Virus record (IMG/VR): IMGVR_UViG_3300000956_000043
Coordinates: 1-23,883 of that record
DNA length: 23,883 nt
From: a virus
Strand: one strand, 5' to 3'
A program made the position numbers and the translations under genes. Positions 1 to 6,034 of this stretch are shown here, piece by piece. The notes beneath the pieces are model-generated. The model did no database searches, was not told the DNA's origin, and was given only the letters and a program-made list of their open reading frames with translations. Numbering within the stretch: the first letter of the stretch is position 1; every line of letters starts with the position of its first letter.

Positions 1-125
1 CCCGCCACTGTGGCTCGGCCGAGTTCCTGCCAGACGTCGCGGCCGAGTACTCGGCTTGGCGCCGCGTCGTCACCTGGCCTGACGGCACGGTGATCACAAC
101 ACCCTGGAGATCCGATGGCGAGTGA
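1..125 (+). CDS. C-terminal end of an unknown protein, cut by the window edge
   Basis: The reading frame beginning at base 3 is open from the window edge to a TGA at 123-125. It encodes about 40 residues that begin RHCGSAEFLP and end PWRSDGE. The stop lies inside the next gene, whose ATG is at 115, giving an 11-base overlap like the other tight junctions downstream. The visible part is charged and contains one His-Cys pair. The rest of the protein lies outside the window, so no function can be given. Support is the overlap with the next start and the absence of any other plausible content in these bases. Confidence 0.5.
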   Translation, partial: RHCGSAEFLPDVAAEYSAWRRVVTWPDGTVITTPWRSDGE

Positions 126-441
126 CATCCCCCCAGAATCCCTACGGGAACGGCTACTCCAGGATGAGCTCGCGGCGATGATCACGCAACAGAAGCGCTG
201 GAGTGCCGGCCGCACGGCGACAGCCACGGCGCTTGCGGGCGAACGCGCAGACCGAACCGCCGCCGTGGTTGCTGCATGGCTACGGGACAAGGCAGCCGCA
301 CTGCGCGCGCTTGCTGAAGCGGCCGAGAACTCGACGGGCCGGACAATCATGGTGATTCGCGCCGAACAGATGGGCTGGGCCGCCGACGAGATCGACCCAC
401 CGAAGGGAGACGAGACGTGCTCGTCTACTCCTACAGCCTGA
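115..441 (+). CDS. Hypothetical small protein
   Basis: This encodes 108 residues from the ATG at 115, which is preceded by GGAGATCCG as a ribosome-binding site. The protein is Ala/Arg/Glu-rich and probably mostly helical: residues about 15-90 read as amphipathic helix, with stretches such as RADRTAAVVAAWLRDKAAAL. No signal peptide, membrane segment or catalytic motif is visible. It overlaps the following gene by 25 bases. I do not recognise the family. Position at the head of a run of small genes suggests an accessory or early phage function, which is inference only. Confidence 0.7.
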   Translation: MASDIPPESLRERLLQDELAAMITQQKRWSAGRTATATALAGERADRTAAVVAAWLRDKAAALRALAEAAENSTGRTIMVIRAEQMGWAADEIDPPKGDETCSSTPTA

Positions 442-626
442 TATGCGACGGTTGCGGCTTCTTGGCGCGCGGTGACACCGACGGCGCCGAGGACATGCGC
501 GCGGTCACCGGGCGGCAGGGCTGGGAACACAAGCCCGCTCGCCTATTCGACGGCCTCACCATACCTGCTGCGGACTTTTGCCCGAAATGCAAGGCGGCAC
601 CGGAGGGAGACACCAATGGGGAGTGA
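417..626 (+). CDS. Small zinc-ribbon-like protein
   Basis: This encodes 69 residues from a GTG at 417, with the ribosome-binding site AAGGGAGA 9 bases upstream. Two Cys pairs, CDGC near residue 10 and CPKC near residue 55, form a likely zinc ribbon. The intervening section is hydrophilic. The last ten residues (AAPEGDTNGE) are encoded by the ribosome-binding region of the next gene and are identical to the end of the next protein. It overlaps the downstream ATG at 616 by 11 bases. Function is unknown. Small zinc ribbons of this kind are common among phage accessory proteins and may bind nucleic acid or protein. Confidence 0.75.
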   Translation: MLVYSYSLICDGCGFLARGDTDGAEDMRAVTGRQGWEHKPARLFDGLTIPAADFCPKCKAAPEGDTNGE

Positions 627-631
627 GCGCG
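593..631 (+). repeat. 39-base exact direct repeat, copy 1
   Basis: Bases 593-631 are identical to 1038-1076, and the match ends abruptly on both sides (A/G at the left flank, A/G at the right). The repeat contains the last codons of one gene, the ribosome-binding site CGGAGGGAGA, the next gene's ATG and first five codons (MGSER), and the upstream gene's TGA. It is therefore a complete gene-junction unit. Confidence 0.95.
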
Positions 632-1071
632 ACTGGCGGTTCTGGCGAACGAAGCCGAAGGCGGTGCTGGATCTGACGCCGCTCCAGGGCCAGTGGGTTG
701 CCGTCATGCGGGACGCGGTCATCGCGACCGGGACCAGCCCTGCCGAGATCTTCGACCGAATCCAGAAGCGCCGCGACGGTGGCAGGGGCGCCACGATTTG
801 GTACGAGGCCCGCCCCGAGGAAGTTGAGGTTTGGCGCGACTTCGCGGCCGAGGACCGGCGAGTGATCACGGCCCAGCATGGACTGGTGCGCGCGGAGTAC
901 GTCCGGCTTGGTGCCGTATCACATCTGCCGACTCGCATTGCCAACGCCGAGCAGGCGCTGGCCGAGGCGGAAGAGGAACTTCGGTCGGCGCAGTACCGGG
1001 TCAAGGCGCGCAGCCGCGATCTTGCGGAACTACGCCGGGCGGCACCGGAGGGAGACACCAATGGGGAGTGA
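616..1071 (+). CDS. Hypothetical protein with C-terminal coiled coil
   Basis: This encodes 151 residues from the ATG at 616, placed 6 bases after GGAGGGAGA. An in-frame extension upstream exists but would run through the whole previous gene, so this start is preferred. The N-terminal half contains FWRTKPKAVLDLTPLQGQW and a WYEARPEEVEVWRDFAAEDRR segment. Residues about 110-140 (IANAEQALAEAEEELRSAQ and following) have heptad character and should form a coiled coil. The end, AAPEGDTNGE, duplicates the end of the preceding protein because of the 39-base repeat. No known family is recognised. Confidence 0.75.
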   Translation: MGSERDWRFWRTKPKAVLDLTPLQGQWVAVMRDAVIATGTSPAEIFDRIQKRRDGGRGATIWYEARPEEVEVWRDFAAEDRRVITAQHGLVRAEYVRLGAVSHLPTRIANAEQALAEAEEELRSAQYRVKARSRDLAELRRAAPEGDTNGE

Positions 1072-1076
1072 GCGCG
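1038..1076 (+). repeat. 39-base exact direct repeat, copy 2
   Basis: This is the second copy of the junction unit at 593-631, 445 bases downstream. It again spans the end of one gene and the ribosome-binding site, ATG and MGSER codons of the next. The two genes bounded by the copies are otherwise unrelated, so the identity is confined to the junction. Confidence 0.95.
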
Positions 1077-1309
1077 GGCCGGTGCAGGTCTACGAAGTGA
1101 TCTGGCGTTCCGGCCACGTAGAGCGGGTGTTGGCACATCAGGTGGCCTGGCCGGGGCTCGGCGCGGGCCTATTCGGCAGCCGGGCAACGCCGCAGCAGAT
1201 CACCTTCCACGCCGAGATCGACGGCCACTGGCTGCCGACGCTGATCGCCGACGAGGCGGACATTCAGACCGTCCGGCTCGTAACGTCCGACGAGCCGATC
1301 CCGTCGTGA
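1061..1309 (+). CDS. Hypothetical small protein
   Basis: This encodes 82 residues from the ATG at 1061, in the second copy of the 39-base repeat. The first five residues MGSER are the same as those of the preceding gene, but the remainder (GPVQVYEVIWRSGHVERVLA and onwards) differs. The pattern VYEVIWRSGHVERV followed by a second strand-rich section with QITFHAEIDGHW suggests a small beta-rich fold. There are no cysteines, membrane segments or catalytic motifs. The TGA overlaps the next GTG as GTGA at 1306. Function is unknown. Confidence 0.75.
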   Translation: MGSERGPVQVYEVIWRSGHVERVLAHQVAWPGLGAGLFGSRATPQQITFHAEIDGHWLPTLIADEADIQTVRLVTSDEPIPS

Positions 1310-1731
1310 CTCCCATTGAGGAGTGGGAGGCACTCCGCGAAGCCGTAGAAGGCATGCTCAAGATCGCCGAGGCGGCAACGCCTGGTGAGTGGTTCGTGAG
1401 CAACGCTAACGAAGGCACCGAGTACCTGCCGCTTTGGACGGTCATCAACGACGCCTACCTCACCCCACCGGGCGACGACGACGAACCGTGGCTGGCGATC
1501 GAGCTGCACACCGGCTTCTCGGAGGACACCGAGTACGTCGCTGCTCATGATCCTTCGTGGGCTCTGTCCGCTCACCGGGAAGCACTGGAGAGACTGAACC
1601 GGCACGTTCCCTACCAGTCGTTCCTGACCGGCGAGTGGGTGTGCCCCAATCACCGCAAGCTCGACCTGCCCTGGCCCTGCCCCGAGGTTTCCGGTCTCCG
1701 CTCCGTCTACATGAAGGGAGAGCAGACGTGA
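1306..1731 (+). CDS. Hypothetical protein with TPGEW and AAHDP motifs
   Basis: This encodes 141 residues from a GTG at 1306 that overlaps the upstream stop. No clear ribosome-binding site precedes it, so translation is probably coupled. The protein has a layout often seen in small actinophage and Ead/Ea22-type proteins: a helical N-terminus, ATPGEW near residue 24, then EDTEYVAAHDPSWALSAHRE around residues 72-90. A C-terminal section with CPNH and WPCPE could bind zinc. The spacing resembles the DUF6221-type gene at 2636-3064 (ATSGPW then HIARWDPARVL), so the two may be distantly related. Biochemical role is unknown. Confidence 0.7.
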   Translation: MTPIEEWEALREAVEGMLKIAEAATPGEWFVSNANEGTEYLPLWTVINDAYLTPPGDDDEPWLAIELHTGFSEDTEYVAAHDPSWALSAHREALERLNRHVPYQSFLTGEWVCPNHRKLDLPWPCPEVSGLRSVYMKGEQT

Positions 1732-2033
1732 TCTTCACCGAAGAAACGGTCAAGGACTTCGCCAAGGCGTGCCCGGGCTGCGGCGAGCGCGTCGAACAGG
1801 ACTGGGTGGACGTCACCGATCGCCCCGACGCGCCCAAACAGTTCGTGCCCGGTTGGTGGGCCTGCTGGACGGAGGGCTGCGAGTACGGCCCACCCGCCCG
1901 GCCCAGCGGCTGCATCTGCCCCATCGTCGACAAGACCACGTACGGCGACGAGTACAGGCACTTCGAGCTGGGCGGCGACCCGCGCTGCACTGCCCACGCC
2001 CGGCCTACTCCTGAAGGAGACACACAGACGTGA
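1728..2033 (+). CDS. Cysteine-rich zinc-binding hypothetical protein
   Basis: This encodes 101 residues from a GTG at 1728 behind GAAGGGAGA, overlapping the previous stop. It contains CPGC near residue 14, a second cluster CWTEGCEYGP near residue 45, then CICP and a late Cys-His pair (RCTAH). Six or more Cys/His ligands suggest one or two structural zinc sites. The C-terminus TPEGDTQT is again encoded by the following gene's ribosome-binding region. The intervening sequence is aromatic- and proline-rich without a recognisable enzyme motif. No function can be assigned. Confidence 0.75.
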   Translation: MIFTEETVKDFAKACPGCGERVEQDWVDVTDRPDAPKQFVPGWWACWTEGCEYGPPARPSGCICPIVDKTTYGDEYRHFELGGDPRCTAHARPTPEGDTQT

Positions 2034-2344
2034 GCGACGAAGAGTTCGGCCCCGACTTCAAGCCGACCCCGGCGCAGCAGGCGAACGCCGACCAGCGCCA
2101 TGCCTCCGCCCGGAACAGCGTCGACCGGCTTATCGGCAAAGCCATGCGCGGTGAGCTCGGCGACGAGTACCCCTCGTGGGTCGCGGTGGCACTACTCGCC
2201 GCCGACGAGGTGAGCGAGCTCGCAAGCACCGACGAGGACATGCTGCCGGCTGCGCTTGCTCTCGTTGCCGAGGCTGTTGGCCGTGCTGTTCATGCCGAGA
2301 ACGAACTGGCCCACCTGGCTTCACGGAAGGACACCCAAGCATGA
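2030..2344 (+). CDS. Hypothetical helical protein
   Basis: This encodes 104 residues from a GTG at 2030 preceded by TGAAGGAGACACACAGAC, with the GTGA overlap to the gene before. The N-terminus is acidic (VSDEEFGPDFKPTPAQQ), followed by what look like three or four helices, including WVAVALLAADEVSELAS and MLPAALALVAEAVGRAV. These are hydrophobic but interrupted by charges, so soluble helices are more likely than membrane segments. No motif is recognised. Confidence 0.7.
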   Translation: MSDEEFGPDFKPTPAQQANADQRHASARNSVDRLIGKAMRGELGDEYPSWVAVALLAADEVSELASTDEDMLPAALALVAEAVGRAVHAENELAHLASRKDTQA

Positions 2345-2643
2345 GCCACAAGATCGAGTGCCCGTCCTGCAAGGCGTACACGTCCAGCGTCGCCACCGCC
2401 TACGACCGGGGCGAGGACTGTCCATACTGCGGCCTCAGCAGCACGGCGATGGCCACCGTCCTCGAGGTGCGCAAGCGCTATGACGAGTCCGAACTGCGCG
2501 ACAAGTATGAGGCGGCCGAGGTGCGCGCTGGCCGGGCCGAAGCCGAAGCGGCCAAGCTCGCGGCGGCGATACGGCAGATCAAGTACCAGATCGACCGTGC
2601 GATCGGCGCTCTGCCTTCGGGGGAGGACACCCAAGGTGAGTGA
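2341..2643 (+). CDS. Zinc ribbon plus coiled-coil small protein
   Basis: This encodes 100 residues from the ATG at 2341, overlapping the previous TGA (ATGA) with GGAAGGACACCCAAGC upstream. The N-terminal 35 residues contain CPSC and CPYC, 20 residues apart, a likely zinc ribbon. Residues about 45-90 (RKRYDESELRDKYEAAEVRA and following) are a strong coiled coil. An in-frame extension upstream overlaps the preceding gene completely and is disregarded. Zinc ribbon plus coiled coil suggests an oligomeric nucleic-acid or protein-binding accessory factor, which is inference. Confidence 0.75.
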   Translation: MSHKIECPSCKAYTSSVATAYDRGEDCPYCGLSSTAMATVLEVRKRYDESELRDKYEAAEVRAGRAEAEAAKLAAAIRQIKYQIDRAIGALPSGEDTQGE

Positions 2644-3064
2644 CGACCTGGTGACATGGTTGCGCACACAACTAGACGACGACGCGGCGGTGGCCAACTC
2701 GGCCACCAGTGGCCCGTGGAACAACGACGACCGGCTGGCCCGCGACGCTGTGTTCGCGCCGGCGATTGACGGGTTCATCGTCGACTGCGACTACGGCCGA
2801 ATGGGGCCGTTCGCCATCCACAACGCCACCCACATCGCCCGTTGGGATCCGGCCCGTGTCCTGGCCGAGGTAGAGGCGAAGCGGAAGATCCTCGACCTGC
2901 ACGCCCACTACCCGGTGTCGTTCGGTGAGGGGTTCGGCTGCGGGATCTGCGCCTGGGATGGCCGCCTCGGCGAACTTGCTAACGAGCAGTGGTGCGCGAC
3001 GGTCCGCCTGCTGGCTCTCCCGTTCGCGTCCAGACCCGGCTACCGCGAGGAGTGGCGTCCTTGA
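2636..3064 (+). CDS. DUF6221-family protein
   Basis: This encodes 142 residues from a GTG at 2636, preceded by GGGGGAGGACACCCAAG. The pattern matches my memory of the actinobacterial DUF6221 family: N-terminal SDDLVTWLRTQLDDD, then ATSGPW, HIARWDPARVLAEVEAKRKI near residue 75, a Cys pair (GCGIC), and the terminal TVRLLALPFASRPGYREEW. The family is widespread in actinomycete phages and prophages and has no established function. The TGA overlaps the next start as TTGA. The family call rests on recognition of these motifs, not on a search. Confidence 0.85.
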   Translation: MSDDLVTWLRTQLDDDAAVANSATSGPWNNDDRLARDAVFAPAIDGFIVDCDYGRMGPFAIHNATHIARWDPARVLAEVEAKRKILDLHAHYPVSFGEGFGCGICAWDGRLGELANEQWCATVRLLALPFASRPGYREEWRP

Positions 3065-3885
3065 TCCTCTGCTCCAACCCCTGGTGCAAGGCACTGGGCC
3101 GTCACGCCCCGGACTGTCAAGGGGAGTGCCGCGGCTGCCTGCCCCGGATCGCGGCCGACGGCCGGAACCTGTGCGAGATTTGCACCCGCCGACTGGCCGA
3201 GGACGCCCACACCGCCGGCGCCCTGCACCGGGCGCTCGAGCTGGTCCTGGCCGCCACCGGCCGCCCTGGACTGAACGTCTCCGGCACCAGGGACCCTGGG
3301 CTGAAGCTCAACCACACCGCCAAGGAGTGCCGCACCGAGATCCGCCACACCCTGGTCTCCTGGTGCCTGCTGATCTCCGAGGAACGGGGCTGGACCCCAC
3401 CGGAGAACACGGTCACGGCAATGGCGGCATATGTCCGCACCAGCGCGGTCTGGCTGTCCGCCCACCCGGCGGCAAACGACGCGGCCGACGAGTTCCACGA
3501 GCTCTCCCACGGCAAACCGTGGCGCACCGCCTACCCGTCCGGGGTGCGCAGATACCCGGTCGGGGGGTGTCCGTCCTGTGCCGGGACGATCCTGGCCACC
3601 ATCCGCGACACCGACCACCTGTTGCCCTCGGTGCTCAGTTGTGACCTGGACGAGTCCCACGTCTGGACCGCCGACACCTGGCGCTCCCTGGGCAGGACCC
3701 TGCACCCCAACGGCGGCTTCACCCACATCTCCCCCCACGAGGTGGCGAGCACCTGGCACCTACCCCTGGGCACGGTGTACTGGCTGGCCAACCGCGACGC
3801 CTGGCCCAGAACGGCAAGACCCACCAGGTACCTGTCCGCCGCGGTGGAGACAACCATGACCCATCACGTCAGGAGACCGGCATGA
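3061..3885 (+). CDS. Zinc-cluster and helix-turn-helix protein
   Basis: This encodes 274 residues from a TTG at 3061. That start places GAGGAG 9 bases upstream, overlaps the previous stop, and gives an N-terminus (MILCSNPWCK) typical of actinophage relatives. Residues 4-41 carry seven cysteines (CSNPWC, CQGEC, CLP, CEIC), probably zinc sites. CPSC at 170-173 is another possible site. Residues about 223-250 (SPHEVASTWHLPLGTVYWLA) form a convincing helix-turn-helix followed by basic RTARPTRY. A DNA-binding regulatory or recombination-accessory role is likely. An alternative ATG further upstream would overlap the DUF6221 gene by more than 70 bases. Confidence 0.75.
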   Translation: MILCSNPWCKALGRHAPDCQGECRGCLPRIAADGRNLCEICTRRLAEDAHTAGALHRALELVLAATGRPGLNVSGTRDPGLKLNHTAKECRTEIRHTLVSWCLLISEERGWTPPENTVTAMAAYVRTSAVWLSAHPAANDAADEFHELSHGKPWRTAYPSGVRRYPVGGCPSCAGTILATIRDTDHLLPSVLSCDLDESHVWTADTWRSLGRTLHPNGGFTHISPHEVASTWHLPLGTVYWLANRDAWPRTARPTRYLSAAVETTMTHHVRRPA

Positions 3886-4226
3886 ACAACAGCGAAAGCG
3901 GCTTCCGGGCCTACGTCGACCGGGACTTCTTCATGTTCGACGGCCTGCGGATCTGGCTGGTCGACCGACGTGGCCAGCGACGAGCGCTGATGGTGTCACA
4001 TACCCCGGTGTTCGAGGAGGCAGACGAGACGATTCAGCACGAGCCGTCTCTACGACTGGAGGACGGCGCCGCCCGTGCCCTCCTGGATGCACTCGCCGCG
4101 TACTTCGGCGGCACCGGAGAGCTGCAAACCCTACGCCGCGACTACGAGGCCGAGCGCAAGCGGGTGGACCGGTTCATCGAACACCTGACCCGGCGAGACT
4201 CGCCGAACACACCCCCGGGTGCTTGA
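3882..4226 (+). CDS. Hypothetical protein
   Basis: This encodes 114 residues from the ATG at 3882 behind CAGGAGACCGGC, overlapping the previous TGA. The N-terminal half is strand-rich (FRAYVDRDFFMFDGLRIWLV, RRALMVSHTPVFEEAD). The C-terminal half contains LRLEDGAARALLDALAAYFG and a basic helix RRDYEAERKRVDRFIEHLTR. Its stop codon lies inside the -35-like TTGACG of the promoter for the next gene, so it closes the early run. No family is recognised. Confidence 0.75.
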   Translation: MNNSESGFRAYVDRDFFMFDGLRIWLVDRRGQRRALMVSHTPVFEEADETIQHEPSLRLEDGAARALLDALAAYFGGTGELQTLRRDYEAERKRVDRFIEHLTRRDSPNTPPGA

Positions 4227-4227
4227 C
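4206..4227 (+). promoter_or_regulatory. 22-base promoter-associated element, copy 1
   Basis: The element reads AACACACCCCC, three variable bases, then TGCTTGAC. It recurs at 5164-5185 with 19 of 22 bases identical, the three differences all falling in the middle. Both copies end in a -35-like TTGAC. A shared regulator or shared promoter architecture is inferred. Confidence 0.6.
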
Positions 4228-4257
4228 GCACCGGATGTACTGGTATTAACTACATCC
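4223..4257 (+). promoter_or_regulatory. Promoter for a leaderless regulator mRNA
   Basis: TTGACG at 4223-4228 is a near-consensus -35. TATTAA at 4244-4249 (spacer 15) or TAACTA at 4247-4252 (spacer 18) could be the -10. The ATG at 4258 follows the -10 by 8 or 5 bases, and no purine-rich ribosome-binding site is present. Together this predicts a transcript starting at or near the A of ATG, as is common for leaderless genes in Actinobacteria. Confidence 0.55.
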
Positions 4258-4632
4258 ATGGTTGAGCGCGAACAGGTCTGCGTCCGCCTTGATGTGGAAG
4301 TGGTAGAGGCGATCGACATCCTGGCGAAGGCACACCTGCGCAGCAGGTCGGACATGATCCGATTTCTCCTGGCGGAGGCCCTCGCGTACCGCGAGGAGCC
4401 CACGGAGGAGTTTGAGCAGATGGTCCGCCGCACCGTGGCCCAAGTCATCGCCGAGATTGCGCCGAGTGTCAGTGAGTACGTCGAGACCCTCCGGCCAGCC
4501 GTACCCGCCACCGACATCCCACGCGACGCGGCGGGGCTCGCTCAACTCCTAGGAGTGTCGCCCGACTTCGCGCCAACCCCAGTCGACCTTCTGCCGTATC
4601 GAGTCATGAACAAAGCCGAGGAGCCAAAGTGA
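4258..4632 (+). CDS. Ribbon-helix-helix DNA-binding regulator
   Basis: This encodes 124 residues from the ATG at 4258. Residues 6-42 have the CopG/Arc-like layout: a short strand (QVCVRLDVEVV), helix A (EAIDILAKAHL), the turn RSRSD, and helix B (MIRFLLAEALAYRE). The remainder (about 45-124) is an acidic helical tail that could mediate oligomerisation or partner contacts. It has its own promoter and no ribosome-binding site. The downstream nuclease-like gene overlaps its stop (GTGA), so the two are co-transcribed. A repressor role, possibly autoregulatory, is inferred from fold and context. Confidence 0.8.
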   Translation: MVEREQVCVRLDVEVVEAIDILAKAHLRSRSDMIRFLLAEALAYREEPTEEFEQMVRRTVAQVIAEIAPSVSEYVETLRPAVPATDIPRDAAGLAQLLGVSPDFAPTPVDLLPYRVMNKAEEPK

Positions 4633-5138
4633 CCGTCCTTCAATTCCCCCAGCGCAAGGCCGTAGGCGACAAGCACCAAGACCGCGTCAAGGTAGAACTC
4701 GAGAAGCGCGGGTGGAGGGTCGACCCACAGGGGCAGGACACCCTGTCCGAGGAAGTCAAGCGGGCGCTGAAGCAAACCGAGAGCCCGGAGCGATGGAGGC
4801 CGGACTTCCTGGTCGCCTGCGGCTCGACCATCCGGTTCGTCGATGCCAAGGGCTCGATGCATGGCGTACGGACGGACAAGAACCTGGTGAACAAGAAGGC
4901 GCTGGCCGCCTACCTGAGGCTCACGGCCGAGCAGGACATCCCGGTCTACCTCGTGTTCGACGACCTTGGCGTACTCACCCCGGCCGAGGTCATGCAGATC
5001 GCAGGGTACGAGCGCCTCGGCAACGCCTCCGGCGCCTACCTCTCGGTGCCCCGCTCGCGCTCACGCAGGTTCGACGACATCTTCGGCACCGAACACCCAA
5101 CGACCTGGGGCGCGGCCCCACTGTTCGATGCTGCCTGA
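4629..5138 (+). CDS. PD-(D/E)XK nuclease-like protein
   Basis: This encodes 169 residues from a GTG at 4629, coupled to the regulator before it. Residues 16-30 (HQDRVKVELEKRGWRV) give the N-terminal helix with a conserved Glu. PDF at 58-60 and VDAKG at 71-75 are separated by a hydrophobic strand, forming the PD-(x)n-(D/E)xK active site of the restriction-endonuclease-like fold, with D in place of E. A following strand (IPVYLVFDD) fits the fold. Such proteins in phages are often Holliday junction resolvase-like or other DNA-processing nucleases. The precise substrate cannot be told. Confidence 0.75.
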   Translation: MTVLQFPQRKAVGDKHQDRVKVELEKRGWRVDPQGQDTLSEEVKRALKQTESPERWRPDFLVACGSTIRFVDAKGSMHGVRTDKNLVNKKALAAYLRLTAEQDIPVYLVFDDLGVLTPAEVMQIAGYERLGNASGAYLSVPRSRSRRFDDIFGTEHPTTWGAAPLFDAA

Positions 5139-5163
5139 CCAGAACGGCCTACGAATCGTAGGC

Positions 5164-5185
5164 AACACACCCCCACATGCTTGAC
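5164..5185 (+). promoter_or_regulatory. 22-base promoter-associated element, copy 2
   Basis: This is the partner of 4206-4227. It ends in TTGAC, extended here to a perfect TTGACA at 5181-5186. No good -10 lies at standard spacing: TATGCT at 5210-5215 would need a 23-base spacer, and ACAACT at 18 is poor. It may be an operator or a regulated promoter. Transcription from it would run towards the small terminase candidate and be antisense to the membrane-protein gene at 5262-5438. Confidence 0.45.
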
Positions 5186-5261
5186 AATGATCGCCAAGCG
5201 TGTCACAACTATGCTCAAGCGGGGTGCGCCCGTTCTCCACACGCGGCGCAACACGGAAGAC

Positions 5262-5438
5262 CTACGTCTCCGTTTTGTCCGCCTTAGACGTGCTCTTCGG
5301 CCCGGTCAACAGCCACACCACCCACCCGGCCAGGAAGCCAGCCACCACATTCGGCCCGAACCCGGTCAACGGCGTGGCCAGCACGACCACCAGGAACCCA
5401 ACCAGTAACGACACCCCGAACCGCCGGTCACGACTCAT
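5262..5438 (-). CDS. Small two-helix membrane protein
   Basis: This - strand frame of 58 residues runs from the ATG complementary to 5436-5438 to a TAG complementary to 5262-5264. It starts with basic MSRDRRFG, then a hydrophobic segment at about 9-27 (SLLVGFLVVVLATPLTGF). After the turn GPN comes a second segment at about 31-46 (VVAGFLAGWVVWLLTG), then a charged tail (PKSTSKADKTET). This is a coherent helical hairpin with a positive N-terminus, unlike a chance frame. It is the main content of the 314-base gap between neighbouring + strand genes. No strong ribosome-binding site or promoter is evident. Function is unknown; exclusion or holin-like roles are only possibilities. Confidence 0.7.
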   Translation of the reverse strand: MSRDRRFGVSLLVGFLVVVLATPLTGFGPNVVAGFLAGWVVWLLTGPKSTSKADKTET

Positions 5439-5452
5439 GCCGGCAGGGTGCC

Positions 5453-6034
5453 ATGAATACGCAAGCGGAGGTGTCGGTGGCCCGACTCGACAAGGCTCGA
5501 CGTCGGGCTGTCGCGAAGGTCCTCCCCCCGGTCAAGTGCAGCGGAACGATCTGGAGCACGGGACTGCAGTGCGACCAGTGGGCCGTCGTCGGCGCCACGG
5601 TGTGCCCCACCCACGGGGGCAGGGCACCACAGGTCCGGGAGGCAGCCGAGCGCCGTGTATCCATCGCCGAAGCCCTGGTCCGCAACGACCCCCGTCCCCC
5701 ATGGGAAGTGCTCGAGGATGCCCTACGGGTAGCCGACGTTGTCATGCAGGACGCCCTGGGTGAGGTCAAGGAACTGGGTAGCGTCACCCCGCAACTGCTG
5801 GACAAGCTCATCGCAGCGGTGGAGCGGGCACACAGGCTAGCCAAGGTGAACCTCGACGCGGGCATCGACCAGCGCAGGATGCGCCTAGCCGAGGCGCAGG
5901 CAGAGCAGATGCAGCGGGTCTTCACCCGGGTACTCAACGGCCTAGGACTTACGGCAGAGCAGCAGGCACTCGTGCCGCAGCTGCTGAGGCGGGAGATCCA
6001 GGGCGTGGTGACACGGGAGATAGAAGCGGCTTGA
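5453..6034 (+). CDS. Zinc-finger protein, candidate small terminase subunit
   Basis: This encodes 193 residues from the ATG at 5453. A GTG at 5477 has a better ribosome-binding site (GGAGG, 5 bases upstream) and may be the true start, giving 185 residues. Residues about 29-66 contain the motif C-x10-C, then VCPTHGGRAPQVREAAERR, a zinc finger seen in actinophage proteins encoded just before the large terminase. Residues 70-185 are largely helical (LLDKLIAAVERAHRLAKVNL and a long charged helix), fitting an oligomeric DNA-binding small terminase. The large terminase is about 1.6 kb downstream rather than adjacent, which weakens the assignment. Confidence 0.6.
   Translation: MNTQAEVSVARLDKARRRAVAKVLPPVKCSGTIWSTGLQCDQWAVVGATVCPTHGGRAPQVREAAERRVSIAEALVRNDPRPPWEVLEDALRVADVVMQDALGEVKELGSVTPQLLDKLIAAVERAHRLAKVNLDAGIDQRRMRLAEAQAEQMQRVFTRVLNGLGLTAEQQALVPQLLRREIQGVVTREIEAA

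Noticed and set aside
4220-4235. Similarity of CTTGACGCACC to the stoperator sites of cluster A mycobacteriophages
   Set aside because: The match is mainly the -35 hexamer. I found no series of repeated copies in intergenic regions, and the local regulator is not of the known stoperator-binding type.
5181-5408. 75-residue + strand frame starting at the TTGACA
   Set aside because: The later part is an Arg/Gln/His/Pro-rich shadow of the - strand membrane-protein gene; no ribosome-binding site.
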